A stretch of 64,000 bases of DNA, taken from positions 1 to 64,000 of the forward strand of contig JOHN01000035.1 in assembly GCA_000719695.1 (NCBI GenBank), given 5' to 3'. Below are positions 16,154 to 24,602 of the stretch, piece by piece (positions within the stretch are counted from its first letter, which is position 1; each line of letters begins with the position of its first letter). The notes under the pieces are model-generated. The model saw only the letters and a list, made by a program, of their open reading frames with translations. It was not told the DNA's origin and did not search any database. The translations under genes were made by a program, and so were the position numbers. Origin of the DNA: Streptomyces sp. NRRL F-6131 (GTDB lineage Bacteria; Actinomycetota; Actinomycetes; Streptomycetales; Streptomycetaceae).

Positions 16154-17947
16154 ATGCCTGTGAACGCCACCTATCCGGGCGTCTACATCGATGAGGTCAA
16201 GGGCGTCGTCCGGACCATCACCGGTGTTCCGACCGCGGTCGCCGCGTTCGTCGGCTACGCACCCCGTGGGCCGGTGGACCGGCCGGTCCACATCACCAGC
16301 TGGGGGGACTACGAGAACGCCTTCGGCGGCCTGCACGCGGACAGTCCCCTGAGCTACGCGGTCTACCAGTTCTACCTGAACGGTGGCAGCGAGGCGGAGA
16401 TCGTCAGGGTGGTGGGTGGAGCCGAGGCCGTCGTGCTCCCCATCGGTCGCTCGCGGCGGGGAGGCGATTCCGGTCCCGTGCCCGAGACCGCTCCCGAGAC
16501 CGCTCCCGAGACCGCTCCCGGGGCCGCTCCCGGGCCCGCTTCCCAGAGCGGCGACGGGACCGCGGAGACCCCGCCGGCCGTGCAGGGCCGCGGTCGTGGT
16601 CGCAGCCGCGGCGGAGGTCCCGGCCTGCTGGCCGCCAGTCCCGGTTCATGGGCGCGGAACCTGCGCTCCCGGGTCGACTACGACACCGCGGAGGGCCCGG
16701 ACCCGGTTCCGGGGAGTCGCAAGCTGTACAACCTGACGATCCGGGACACCGGCACCGGCGCGGAGGAGAGGTACCTCAACGTCAGTGTCGAGAAGGACAG
16801 CCCGCGGAACCTCGAACAGCTGCTGGCCACGTCCCGGCTGGTCAAGGTGGATCCCGGCCGCCCCGTCGAGGAGCTGCCGGGCGCGAACGACAGTCCGCGG
16901 ACGCCCGGCGCCGACCCCTGGGCGGAGGCCGACGAGTCGGAGGACACCAAGGAGTACTTCCGCGCCCCGGACCGGGGCGGCCCCCAGGACGACGCCAAGC
17001 CGACGCAGGCCGACTACCTGGCGTCCGAGAAGGACAAGACGGGCATCTTCCAGTTGCTGAAGACGGACATCTTCAACCTGCTCTGTCTGCCCGGCTGCCA
17101 CGACCACCTCGCCGACCAGGCCGGGGCGGTGAAACTCGTTCTGGACAGCGCGCTGAAGCTCTGCGTCGACCGGCGCGCGATCCTCGTGGTGGATCCCCCC
17201 GCGGAGTGGACCCAACAGCCCGGGGGAGCACCCCTGTCCCTCGACACGGTCGCGGACTTCGTCAACAACGCGCCTCCGGGCCTTCCGACCGGTGACACGA
17301 AGAACGCCGTCCTCTACTTCCCGCGGGTCGTCGCACCGGACCCGATGCGCGGGGGCGCTCCCGTGCCGTTCCCGCCCTGCGGAGTCATGGCCGGCGTCCT
17401 GGCGCGGACCGACGCGCGACGTGGTGTGTGGAAGGCCCCGGCGGGCACGGACGCCTCACTGAACGGCGTCAGCGAGCTGGAGGTACCGCTCACCGATCTG
17501 GAGAACGGCCGTCTCAACCCGCTCGGCATCAACTGCCTGCGCCGGCTGCCGGCGGTGGGACCGGTGGCCTGGGGGGCACGCACCATGCGCGGGGCGGACC
17601 GGCTCGCCGACGAGTGGAAGTACCTGCCGGTGCGCCGGCTCGCCCTGTTCGTGGAGGAGAGCCTCTTCCGCGGTACTCAGTGGGTCGTGTTCGAGCCCAA
17701 TGACGAGCCGCTGTGGGCGTCGATCCGGCTGAACGTCGGAGCGTTCATGAACTCGCTGTTCCGCGCCGGCGCCTTCCAGGGACGGACGCCCCAGGAGGCG
17801 TACCTGGTCAAGTGCGACCGGGAGAACAACCCGCAGAACGACATCGACCGCGGGATCGTCAACGTCCAGGTCGGCTTCGCTCCGTTGAAGCCGGCGGAAT
17901 TCGTGATCGTCCACATCCAGCAGCTCGCCGGACAGATCCAGGTCTAG
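16154..17947 (+). CDS. Contractile injection system sheath protein
   Basis: A 597-residue phage-tail sheath homologue (Afp2-4/Pvc2-4 type). It forms the outer sheath whose contraction drives the inner tube. The N-terminus TYPGVYIDEVKGVVRTITGV and VAAFVGYAPRGPVDRPV are standard for the family. The conserved C-terminal half holds VCAP-like scaffold strands, RRLALFVEESLFRGTQWVVFEPN and the final EFVIVHIQQLAGQIQV. Between about 110 and 260 is a variable surface insertion that includes a Pro-Glu-Thr-Ala repeat. ATG 16154 has AGAGAGG upstream. It is the first gene of a compact same-strand operon and the only sheath gene in the window, whereas Afp/PVC loci have three. Confidence 0.93.
   Translation: MPVNATYPGVYIDEVKGVVRTITGVPTAVAAFVGYAPRGPVDRPVHITSWGDYENAFGGLHADSPLSYAVYQFYLNGGSEAEIVRVVGGAEAVVLPIGRSRRGGDSGPVPETAPETAPETAPGAAPGPASQSGDGTAETPPAVQGRGRGRSRGGGPGLLAASPGSWARNLRSRVDYDTAEGPDPVPGSRKLYNLTIRDTGTGAEERYLNVSVEKDSPRNLEQLLATSRLVKVDPGRPVEELPGANDSPRTPGADPWAEADESEDTKEYFRAPDRGGPQDDAKPTQADYLASEKDKTGIFQLLKTDIFNLLCLPGCHDHLADQAGAVKLVLDSALKLCVDRRAILVVDPPAEWTQQPGGAPLSLDTVADFVNNAPPGLPTGDTKNAVLYFPRVVAPDPMRGGAPVPFPPCGVMAGVLARTDARRGVWKAPAGTDASLNGVSELEVPLTDLENGRLNPLGINCLRRLPAVGPVAWGARTMRGADRLADEWKYLPVRRLALFVEESLFRGTQWVVFEPNDEPLWASIRLNVGAFMNSLFRAGAFQGRTPQEAYLVKCDRENNPQNDIDRGIVNVQVGFAPLKPAEFVIVHIQQLAGQIQV
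16481..16540. repeat. 12-bp coding repeat inside the sheath insertion domain
   Basis: Five units related to CCCGAGACCGCT encode PETA x3, then PGAA and PGPA. Copy number could vary by slippage without breaking the frame, changing a surface loop of the sheath. Confidence 0.8.
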
Positions 17948-17958
17948 GAGGTCGGCCG

Positions 17959-18483
17959 ATGCCGGAAATCACGCGCCGGGACCCTTTCAAGAACTTCCGG
18001 TTCCGGGTGAAGTTCAGCGGATCCACCGAGTACATCGCGGGAATCAGCAAGGTCAGCGGGCTCAAGCGGTCCACCGAGGTCATCAGGCACCGTGACGGTG
18101 GGGATCCGGGGAGCAGTCGCAAGCTTCCGGGCCGCACGGAGTACGAGCCCATCTCGTTGGAGCGCGGCTGCACCAGCGACACGGTGTTCGAGGAGTGGGC
18201 CAACAGGGTGTGGAGCCTGCGGAACTCGGCGGGCGGCCTGGAGACCTCCCTCAAGGACTTCCGCCGCGATCTGATCATCGACGTGTTCGACGAGGGCGGC
18301 CAGGTGGTGATCTCGTACTCCGTCCACGACTGCTGGGTCTCGGAGTACCAAGGCCTGCCGGACCTCGACGCCAATGCCAACGGTGTCGCGTTCGAGCACA
18401 TCAAACTGGAGCACCACGGCTGGGTGCGGGAGCGCACGAACCCGCCGCAGCTGCCGCAGTTCAGTGACACGGCGTCGGGATGA
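17959..18483 (+). CDS. Contractile injection system inner tube protein (gp19-like)
   Basis: A 174-residue T4 gp19-like tube protein (Afp1/5, Pvc1/5 family). Hexamers stack to form the rigid tube propelled by the sheath. Family marks are DPFKNFRFRVKF at the start, VSGLKRSTEVIRHRDGGDPG, KLPGRTEYEPISLERG and the final AFEHIKLEHHGWVRE. An AGGAGG lies about 9 nt before ATG 17959. It starts 11 nt after the sheath stop. Only one tube gene of this kind is present; a second tube-like adaptor (Pvc7 type) lies at 21948. The C-terminal tail (PPQLPQFSDTASG) is probably disordered. Confidence 0.92.
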   Translation: MPEITRRDPFKNFRFRVKFSGSTEYIAGISKVSGLKRSTEVIRHRDGGDPGSSRKLPGRTEYEPISLERGCTSDTVFEEWANRVWSLRNSAGGLETSLKDFRRDLIIDVFDEGGQVVISYSVHDCWVSEYQGLPDLDANANGVAFEHIKLEHHGWVRERTNPPQLPQFSDTASG

Positions 18484-18487
18484 CCCG

Positions 18488-19213
18488 ATGAGGCGGGAGC
18501 TGACCGAGACGCAGCTGCTCGGCATCTGGGAGGCCGGGACCGGGCAGGCGCCGCCCGCCCGGGCCCTCCTGCTCGCCGCGGCCGCGGCGCCGCCCGGTAC
18601 GGCGGTCGCCGATCTCACCCTGGCCGACCTGAACGAACTGCTGCTGGACCTGCGCGAGGAATCCTTCGGGCCCGCCCTGCCCTGTGCCACCGAATGCCCG
18701 GGCTGCGACGAGCCCCTCGAGGTCTCGGTCGCGACGGACGAGTTGCGGACGTGCGGGAGACGGACCGTGCCGGGCCCCCGGCCGCACCCCTCGGCCACAC
18801 TCCTGGCCGAGGGGTACGAGGTCACCTACCGCGCCCTGACCGGACGGGACCTGCTGGCCGTCGACGCCGCCTCGCCCGACGCCCGCCGTGCGCTGCTGAG
18901 CCGTTGCGTGGTCGGCGCGGAGCCCGCGGCCGAGGTTCTGCCGGACGTCGTCCTCGAAGCGTTGGCGCAACGGCTCGCGGAGCTCGATCCGGGGGCCGAC
19001 ACGGTCCTCCCCCTCTCCTGTCCGCACTGCCGTCACACGTGGACGGCGGCTCTCGACGTCGCCGGCCACCTGTGGGCGGAGGTCGAGGGGTACGCGAGGC
19101 GCCTCCTCCACGAGGTGCATGCGCTCGCCCGCGGGTACGGGTGGTCGGAGTCCGACGTCCTGACCGTGAGTCCGGCCCGGCGCCGGTTCTACCTGGAGGC
19201 GACGGCCGGATGA
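18488..19213 (+). CDS. Conserved contractile-injection protein with zinc-ribbon-like Cys pairs
   Basis: A 241-residue, mostly helical protein that follows the tube gene after 4 nt. Two CxxC pairs, CPGC (about 73-76) and CPHC (about 178-181), suggest a zinc site that joins two parts of the chain. Similar Cys-containing proteins occupy this position in actinobacterial phage-tail-like loci, where T4-type baseplate or chaperone roles have been suggested. I cannot assign a specific T4 counterpart. The C-terminus is helical and basic (VSPARRRFYLEATAG). It ends in an ATGA overlap with the next gene, so the two are probably translated together. A structural or assembly role in the baseplate or sheath is an inference from position. 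Confidence 0.8.
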   Translation: MRRELTETQLLGIWEAGTGQAPPARALLLAAAAAPPGTAVADLTLADLNELLLDLREESFGPALPCATECPGCDEPLEVSVATDELRTCGRRTVPGPRPHPSATLLAEGYEVTYRALTGRDLLAVDAASPDARRALLSRCVVGAEPAAEVLPDVVLEALAQRLAELDPGADTVLPLSCPHCRHTWTAALDVAGHLWAEVEGYARRLLHEVHALARGYGWSESDVLTVSPARRRFYLEATAG

Positions 19214-20433
19214 GCGACTTCGTGGGCCGGCTGCTGCGGGAACCGGGACCAAGGTTGCGGCCGCTGCTGGCGAACGTCTTCGACGCGGCGGCACCACGCC
19301 TGAGGGTGGACAGCGATCCCGCCACACGGGCACCGGAGCCGTACGCCGCCGAACCGTCCTCTCCGGCACCCGCCGCCCGGACCCCGGAGGCCCTGGTGGC
19401 TCCGGAGCCGTCTCCCGTGGAACCGCACGCCCCAGCGTTGAGCGTCCCGGAACCGCATGTCCCGGAGCCGCACGTCCCGGAGTCGTGCGCCACGGAGTCG
19501 TGCGCCACGGAACCCTCCTCCTCGGCACCCGCCGCCCGGGCGCCGGGCGCCTCGGTGGCCCCGGCGGCGGGACCGGGGCAGTACCTCGACTCCGACCCCG
19601 CCCCCGAGTCCCAGCCGGGTAGCGCGGCAAACGCACGGCCACGGGCGCCGGGACATCCGGCGGGCACGGAGCCTCCAGTCCGACGGGCGCCACGGACGGC
19701 GGCCGTGTACCGTGCAGCGCCTGGCCGAGAAGCGGGCCGTTCGCGGTTCGGGGCGATGCCGGGGACCACCGACGAGACCGAGGTCGGCGAGCGTCCGGTC
19801 GGCAGTCCGGGACCGGGCAGTCGGCCACCGTCCCGGGTCGTCACGGGAACGTCGGGATCGTCGCGAGCGTCCGGGCCGCCGGTCACCCCCATCCAGGTCA
19901 CCCCCGCCCCGGACACCCCGGACCCGGTCACCCCCGCCCAGGTCGCCCCCGTCCCGGACACCCCGGAGAGGAGCACCGCCACCCCGGGCCGTCCCGCCGT
20001 CGCGGAGCCGGAGAGCCGCCCGTCCACGGTGCCGGACCGGGTGTCCGGAGCCGTTCCCGAGGCCGGACACCGGCTCCCCGTCGTCCTGGCGTCCGGAGTG
20101 CGGGGGATCACCGGCACCCCGGGCACCCCCGGCGCCGGTCTCACGGTAGGCGGTGGCGGTGCTCCTCCCTCCGCATCGGCCGTCCGACCGGGCGCGCCCG
20201 GTACCCGCATGCCCGGCACCCACGCCGTGCGGCCCGCGGTGACCTCCCGCGCTGCCGCCGCGCCCCCTTCGGAGGCCCGTGCGGCCGGCACCTCGGCGGC
20301 CGTCGAACCGGTGGTCCGGATCACCATCGACCGGATCGAGGTCCGGGCCGCCTCGCCACAGGCCGCCGCGCCGCGCCCGCCCGCCCGGCGGCCCCGGCTC
20401 GGTCTCGACGAGTACCTGCAGGGGCGGTCGTGA
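19210..20433 (+). CDS. Long Pro/Ala-rich, low-complexity protein with conserved C-terminal motif
   Basis: A 407-residue protein. Residues 1-35 look folded (DFVGRLLREPGPRLRPLLAN). Residues about 36-355 are low-complexity Pro/Ala/Thr/Ser/Val sequence with imperfect repeats such as VPEPHVPEPHVPE and TPxQVTPAPDTPD. The C-terminal 55 residues are conserved-looking: VVRITIDRIEVRAASP and LGLDEYLQGRS. That short C-terminal motif recurs in injection-system loci in my recollection. ATG 19210 overlaps the previous stop, and the stop overlaps the next start. The central part is predicted to be extended and disordered. The locus lacks a recognisable tape measure, so this is one candidate for a length-setting or tethering protein, but there is no coiled-coil to support that directly. 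Confidence 0.8.
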   Translation: MSDFVGRLLREPGPRLRPLLANVFDAAAPRLRVDSDPATRAPEPYAAEPSSPAPAARTPEALVAPEPSPVEPHAPALSVPEPHVPEPHVPESCATESCATEPSSSAPAARAPGASVAPAAGPGQYLDSDPAPESQPGSAANARPRAPGHPAGTEPPVRRAPRTAAVYRAAPGREAGRSRFGAMPGTTDETEVGERPVGSPGPGSRPPSRVVTGTSGSSRASGPPVTPIQVTPAPDTPDPVTPAQVAPVPDTPERSTATPGRPAVAEPESRPSTVPDRVSGAVPEAGHRLPVVLASGVRGITGTPGTPGAGLTVGGGGAPPSASAVRPGAPGTRMPGTHAVRPAVTSRAAAAPPSEARAAGTSAAVEPVVRITIDRIEVRAASPQAAAPRPPARRPRLGLDEYLQGRS

Positions 20434-21614
20434 GCGACGCGCTCGCGGTGGCGGCCGTGACCGAGACCCTCCGCGCCCTGTTGCAGACCGCCGTGGACCG
20501 CACGGTGCCCGGGGCCCTGGTGACCCTCCTCCCGCCTGACGAACTGACCGCCGAGTGCGGACTCAACGTCTTCCTCTACCGGACGTCGCTCGACGGGGGC
20601 TGGGTCAACGCGGACCCCGACGGCACGCGTCCCGGCGAGACCCGTCGCCCCCTGCTTCCCCTCGTCCTGCACTACCTGCTCACCCCGTACGCCGCCGGGG
20701 ACGCGCAGGGCCTGCCAGCCCATCGCGTCCTCGGCGCCGCGATGTCGGCGCTGCACGACCGTCCCGTGCTGGGACCGGCCGACCTCAGGTCCGCGGCCCC
20801 GTTCAGCAACCTCCACCAGCAGACCGAGCCGGTGAGGATCACTCCCGTCACCCTGGATCTGGCGGACACCGCCCAGCTGTGGACGGCGTTCCGCAGCCGC
20901 CTCCGCCCCTCGGTCGCGTACGAGGCGCGCCCCGTGCTGATCGAGAGCACGGTGCCGGGCCGCACACCGCTGCCGGTCGTCCGCCGCGGCGAGCAGGACC
21001 GGGGCCCCGAGGCCGCCGCCGGCGCCGTCGGCCGACGGCCGGCGCTGGCCGCGACCACCGTGCCGGTCGCGCTGCCCGGCCACGATCTGGTCCTCACCGG
21101 GCGCTGCCTCGGCTCCGGCGTCCCGGCCCTGCACCTCACCCACTCCCTGCACGGCAGCCACCTCGTCCAGGACGTGCGGACCGTCAGCGACACCGAGGTG
21201 CACGCCACCCTCCCCGACGCCCTCGCCGCCGGCACCTGGTCGGCCGTGCTGGTGTTCACCGCGGCCGACGGCACCGAGCGGACCACCGAGGCGGTGCCGG
21301 TGGGTGTCGCACCGCGGCTCACCGGCGCGCTGCCGCTGCCCGTCGTACGGGACGCCGAGGGTACGGCGGTGCTCGAGGTGACCTGCGGGACACCGGTGCA
21401 CCCCGGGCAGCGCGTCGAGCTGCTGGTCGGGGAGGTGCCGGTGCCGGCGGAGCCGTTCGTCCGGGCGACGAGTGCGCTGCGGTTCCGGCTGACCGGGGCC
21501 CGCCCGGGCCGCTACGCCCTGCGGCTGCGGGTCGACGGGGTCGACAGCCCTCTGCTGGACGCCGCTTCCGAGCAGCCGCGGTTCGACGCCGCCGCCGCGG
21601 TGGTGGTGACGTGA
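20430..21614 (+). CDS. Pvc16-like (DUF4255) tube-terminator/cap protein
   Basis: A 394-residue protein. Residues 1-180 match the Pvc16/Afp16 N-terminal domain (DUF4255): ETLRALLQTAVD, NVFLYRTSLDGGWVNAD, LPLVLHYLLTPYA, HRVLGAAMSALHDRPVL and EPVRITPVTLDLADTAQLWTAF. In Afp and PVC the homologue caps the sheath and tube at the distal end. Residues about 210-300 resemble an IPT/TIG beta-sandwich (PGHDLVLTGRCLGSG, AGTWSAVLVFTAADG), and a similar beta-rich module follows to the end. GTG 20430 overlaps the previous stop by GTGA. Its presence argues that the particle has a proper capped distal end. Confidence 0.9.
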   Translation: MSDALAVAAVTETLRALLQTAVDRTVPGALVTLLPPDELTAECGLNVFLYRTSLDGGWVNADPDGTRPGETRRPLLPLVLHYLLTPYAAGDAQGLPAHRVLGAAMSALHDRPVLGPADLRSAAPFSNLHQQTEPVRITPVTLDLADTAQLWTAFRSRLRPSVAYEARPVLIESTVPGRTPLPVVRRGEQDRGPEAAAGAVGRRPALAATTVPVALPGHDLVLTGRCLGSGVPALHLTHSLHGSHLVQDVRTVSDTEVHATLPDALAAGTWSAVLVFTAADGTERTTEAVPVGVAPRLTGALPLPVVRDAEGTAVLEVTCGTPVHPGQRVELLVGEVPVPAEPFVRATSALRFRLTGARPGRYALRLRVDGVDSPLLDAASEQPRFDAAAAVVVT

Positions 21615-21685
21615 GGAGCACCGCCTTCGCCTTCGCGCGCCACGCTCGGACCGGGCTGACCGCGCTGACCGGGGTGACCGTATGA
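21611..21685 (+). CDS. 24-residue mini-protein bridging two 4-nt overlaps
   Basis: GTG 21611 overlaps the Pvc16-like stop by GTGA, and its own stop overlaps the next start by ATGA, exactly as at most other junctions of the operon. The peptide (about VRSTAFAFARHARTG then LTALTGVTV) has no known family. It may be a genuine small protein, or its translation may only carry ribosomes across the 67-nt gap to reinitiate at 21682. A coding role is plausible but unproven. Confidence 0.5.
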   Translation: MRSTAFAFARHARTGLTALTGVTV

Positions 21686-21951
21686 GGATCGAGCTGTACA
21701 TCGGGCGGCTGGTCCTCGAAGGCGTGGCCCCGCACGACAGTGCCGTCCTGCGCGCGGCCCTGGAGTCCGAACTCGGCGAGCTGCTCTCCCGCGATCCGCT
21801 CACTCCCCGTCAGGACCACCACCTGCGCCGCGCCACCACGCCACCGGTCTCCGCGGCAGCCGATCCCGCGGCGTTCGGACGTCAGATCGCCCGCGCCGTC
21901 CACGGCAGCCTGCACCGGGGAACACAACGGAAGGCGGACCGTCCCTCGTGA
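21682..21951 (+). CDS. Small conserved contractile-injection locus protein
   Basis: An 89-residue protein that starts MRIELYIGRLVLEGV and has a helical middle (VLRAALESELGELLSR) and a C-terminal FGRQIARAVHGSLH motif. Short proteins with the same outline (IxRLVLxG at the start, GRQIAxAVxG at the end) sit in this position in related actinobacterial loci. The function is not known; a small adaptor in cap or baseplate assembly would fit. It is linked by 4-nt overlaps to the mini-ORF before it and the tube-adaptor gene after it. The last ten residues are basic and probably disordered. Confidence 0.75.
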   Translation: MRIELYIGRLVLEGVAPHDSAVLRAALESELGELLSRDPLTPRQDHHLRRATTPPVSAAADPAAFGRQIARAVHGSLHRGTQRKADRPS

Positions 21952-22589
21952 CCACCCACCCCCCGCCCCGCGGCGGTTTCGTGTTCCTCGACCCCGAGCA
22001 CGGGCGCGTCCTGCGCGTGGTGCCGTTCCAGTACAACCCCGAGACGCTGACGCGCACGCTCCAGCCACAGACCGTCGACGGTGAGGCCGGGAACCGGTTG
22101 GAGGCCCTGCGGCTGAAGGGGCCACCGCACGAGACCTTGAGGTTCGAGGCGGAGTTCGACGCGGCGGACCAGCTGACGCCGGTGGCCGGTGCCGCGCCGA
22201 CGGCAGGGACCGGGCTGTTCGGAGCACTGTCCGCGCTGGAGACGGCCCTCTGCCCGACCAGCGCGCAACTGGTGCAGGCGAACGGCATGGCCTCGCAGGG
22301 CATGCTCGACATCACCCCGGTCGAAGCGCCACTGTCCGTGCTGATCCTCGGCCGACGACGGGTCCTCCCCGTGCGCATCACGGACCTCACCGTCACGGAA
22401 GAGGCCTACGACGGAGAGCTCAGCCCGATCAGAGCCAGGGTCGGGCTGACGGTCCGGGTCCTCACCGTCGACGACGTCGGCTTCTCCCACAAGGCCGGCA
22501 CGCTCTACCTCCGTTACCAGCAGAGCAAGGAACAGTTCGCGGCACTGATCGGATACGGCCCGGGGGCGGTCGGCTACACCGGGATCTGA
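21948..22589 (+). CDS. CIS tube adaptor (Pvc7/Afp7 N-terminal domain)
   Basis: A 213-residue protein matching the contractile-injection tube-initiator domain found at the N-terminus of Afp7/Pvc7. Diagnostic segments are VPFQYNPETLTRTLQ (about 26-40), LRFEAEFDAAD, SVLILGRRRVLPVRITDLTVTEEAYD and RARVGLTVRVLT. In Afp/PVC the same polypeptide also carries a LysM domain; here that module is a separate downstream gene. The protein would join the inner tube to the spike hub. GTG 21948 overlaps the previous stop. The C-terminal segment (about 180-213) is partly helical with LRYQQSKEQFAALIG. Confidence 0.9.
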   Translation: MTTHPPPRGGFVFLDPEHGRVLRVVPFQYNPETLTRTLQPQTVDGEAGNRLEALRLKGPPHETLRFEAEFDAADQLTPVAGAAPTAGTGLFGALSALETALCPTSAQLVQANGMASQGMLDITPVEAPLSVLILGRRRVLPVRITDLTVTEEAYDGELSPIRARVGLTVRVLTVDDVGFSHKAGTLYLRYQQSKEQFAALIGYGPGAVGYTGI

Positions 22590-22620
22590 TCGGGGCCGGA
22601 CGACCCCGGGAGAGGCAACC

Positions 22621-22947
22621 ATGTTCGAGCCCACCAGCAGGTACCACGGCATCGCCACCGCGCGGCTGACCCTGCAGGACGGACGGACCGTCACCTATGT
22701 GCGGCGCCGCTTCCTGCCGCACCCGGGGGACCTGATGTCCGTCGGCGAGCAGGTCGTGGCCCCCGGCGACCGGCTCGACCGGATCGCGGCCCGGCAGTAC
22801 GGCGACCCGGAGCAGGCGTGGCGGATCGCCGACGCCAACGGGGCGTTGCGGCCGGACGACCTCACGGCGGTTCCCGGCCGTCGGCTGCGGATCGCCCTTC
22901 CCGCCGGCGTTTCGGGAAGCCTCCCGCCGGGCCCGGCGCAGTCATGA
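22621..22947 (+). CDS. LysM-domain baseplate/tube protein (gp53-like)
   Basis: A 108-residue protein. Residues 1-40 are a short beta segment ending in a conserved VRRRFLPHPGD motif. Residues about 42-95 form a LysM-like domain (VAPGDRLDRIAARQYGDPEQ then AWRIADANGALRPDDL), which in these machines binds neighbouring baseplate or tube subunits rather than peptidoglycan. It corresponds to the C-terminal half of Afp7/Pvc7 split off as its own gene. It follows the CIS-tube gene after 31 nt, with GGGAGAGG upstream, and ends in an ATGA overlap with the gpD-like gene. Confidence 0.88.
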   Translation: MFEPTSRYHGIATARLTLQDGRTVTYVRRRFLPHPGDLMSVGEQVVAPGDRLDRIAARQYGDPEQAWRIADANGALRPDDLTAVPGRRLRIALPAGVSGSLPPGPAQS

Positions 22948-24059
22948 CGCGCAGCCTCCAGCTCATGCTGCTGATGGGAAACGTCGTCCCGGCGCCCGCG
23001 CCGGCCGCCCTCGTCGACGCCCTGCAGTCCGTCCGGATCACCGCGTCCAGCGGCTCGGCGAGCGGTTTCCAGCTGACGTTCGCCGTGGGCAGGCAGTCAC
23101 CCGTGATCCAGGTGATGCTTCCCGGCGGGCTGCTGGACCCCAGGACCCGGGTGGTCGTGGTGGCCGTGGTGGCGGGGCAGCCGCACGTCCTCATGGACGG
23201 GGTGATCACCCGCCACGAGCTGAACCCCGGGCAGACCCCCGGCAGCTCCACCCTCACGCTGACCGGTGAGGACCTGTCCCTGCTGATGGACCTCGGACAC
23301 GTCGAGCGCGGTCACCCGGGCCTGCCCCACCACCTCAGGGTGATGACGGTGTGCGCCCGGTACGCGCAGTACGGGATCGTTCCGGTGGCCGTCCCCCCGA
23401 GGATCAGCGCCGTGCCGAACCCGGCCGTCCAGATCCCGGTCCAGTCCGCGACCGACCTGGCCTACCTGCGCTCGCTGGCCGCCGAGGTCGGCCACGTCTT
23501 CCACATCGAACCCGGTCCCGTCCCGGGGGTCAGCACCGCCTACTGGGGCCCGGAGGTCCGCGCGGGAAAGCCGCAACCCGCCCTCACCGTCGACTCCGGG
23601 ACGGCCGGGAACGTCGAATCGCTGAGCTTCGGCCTGGACGGACTCTCCCGCACCCGCTACACCGCGCGTCTCGTGGAACCCGCCACCAAGGCCACCACGG
23701 CGGTCCCCGACCTCGGCTCCCTCCAGCCCCCTCTCGCGCGGAGCGCGACCCCGGCCCTGCGCGAGCAACCGCTGACCGGACAGGCCGGTCGGTCGGTCGC
23801 CGAGTCCCAACTGTGGGGGCTGGGCCGCACCGCCGAGTCCGCCGACGCCGTCACCGGCCACGGCACGCTCGACGTGCTGCGCTACGGCCACGTGCTCAAC
23901 CCCCGCACCCTGGTGGGGGTGCGCGGCGCGGGCCGCAGCTACGACGGCCTCTACTACGTGCGCAGCGTCACCCACGACATCGCCCGCGGTGGATACCGAC
24001 AGGGCTTCACCCTCGTCCGCGACGGTCTCCTCTCCCAAGCATCGGTGGTGATCCCGTGA
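22944..24059 (+). CDS. Spike hub protein, phage late control D / VgrG N-terminal-like (Pvc8 part)
   Basis: A 371-residue gpD-like hub protein. It forms the trimeric collar (gp27 fold) through which the tube passes to the spike. Recognisable elements are SVRITASSGSASGFQLTFAV, LTGEDLSLLMD, QSATDLAYLRSLAAEVG (gp27-type helical region) and the C-terminal RYGHVLNPRTLVGVRGAGRS and YVRSVTHDIARGGYRQGFTL. In Afp/PVC this and the OB-fold spike base are one protein (Afp8/Pvc8); here the spike base is the next gene, joined by a GTGA overlap. There is no effector-like extension. Confidence 0.9.
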   Translation: MTRSLQLMLLMGNVVPAPAPAALVDALQSVRITASSGSASGFQLTFAVGRQSPVIQVMLPGGLLDPRTRVVVVAVVAGQPHVLMDGVITRHELNPGQTPGSSTLTLTGEDLSLLMDLGHVERGHPGLPHHLRVMTVCARYAQYGIVPVAVPPRISAVPNPAVQIPVQSATDLAYLRSLAAEVGHVFHIEPGPVPGVSTAYWGPEVRAGKPQPALTVDSGTAGNVESLSFGLDGLSRTRYTARLVEPATKATTAVPDLGSLQPPLARSATPALREQPLTGQAGRSVAESQLWGLGRTAESADAVTGHGTLDVLRYGHVLNPRTLVGVRGAGRSYDGLYYVRSVTHDIARGGYRQGFTLVRDGLLSQASVVIP

Positions 24060-24592
24060 CGGCCCGGACCGTGACGAAGTGGCCGGGCCTGTACCAGGGC
24101 GTGGTGGTGTCCGCGGTGGACACCGAGAACCGGGGGCGGCTACTGGTGCGGGTCCCGGAGGTCCTCGGTGACGAGCCCTGCATCTGGGCCTCGTCGTCCT
24201 CCCCGATGGCGGGGAAGGACTGCGGCATGTACACCGTGCCGCCGCCCGACGCCGGGGTGTGGGTGCAGTTCATCGACGGCGATCCCAACCGGGCGGTGTA
24301 CACCGGTTTCTGGCGGGGCGACGCGGGCGACGTGCCGTCCGCGGCGAAGTCCACCCCCGCGGGGATCCCGCAGATCGTACTGGCGACACCGTCCCGGAAC
24401 GCCCTGGTGATCAGCGACCAGCCCGGGGCGGACGGCGGCATCCTGCTGCAACTCCACGGCAGCGGCGGACCGTTCATCAGGATCAACGAGAACTCCATCG
24501 AGATCGCCTGCGGTCAGGGCCCGGGCTTCGCCAGCATCCTGCTGACCGGGAACCAGGTGCGCATCAACGGCAACGCGCTCACGGTGCAGTGA
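24056..24592 (+). CDS. Spike base protein, gp5/VgrG OB-fold (baseplate assembly protein V-like)
   Basis: A 178-residue protein with the gp5/gpV OB-fold domain at about residues 8-100: YQGVVVSAVDTENRGRLLVR, PCIWASSS and PPPDAGVWVQFIDGDPNRAVYTGF are standard for the family. Residues about 120-178 are a short beta-helix-like needle base (ILLQLHGSGGPFIRINENS, QVRINGNALTV). It completes the spike started by the upstream hub gene. No lysozyme or effector domain is fused. GTG 24056 overlaps the hub stop. A PAAR-like tip gene follows after 10 nt. Confidence 0.92.
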   Translation: MTARTVTKWPGLYQGVVVSAVDTENRGRLLVRVPEVLGDEPCIWASSSSPMAGKDCGMYTVPPPDAGVWVQFIDGDPNRAVYTGFWRGDAGDVPSAAKSTPAGIPQIVLATPSRNALVISDQPGADGGILLQLHGSGGPFIRINENSIEIACGQGPGFASILLTGNQVRINGNALTVQ

Positions 24593-24602
24593 GGAGGACG
24601 GG

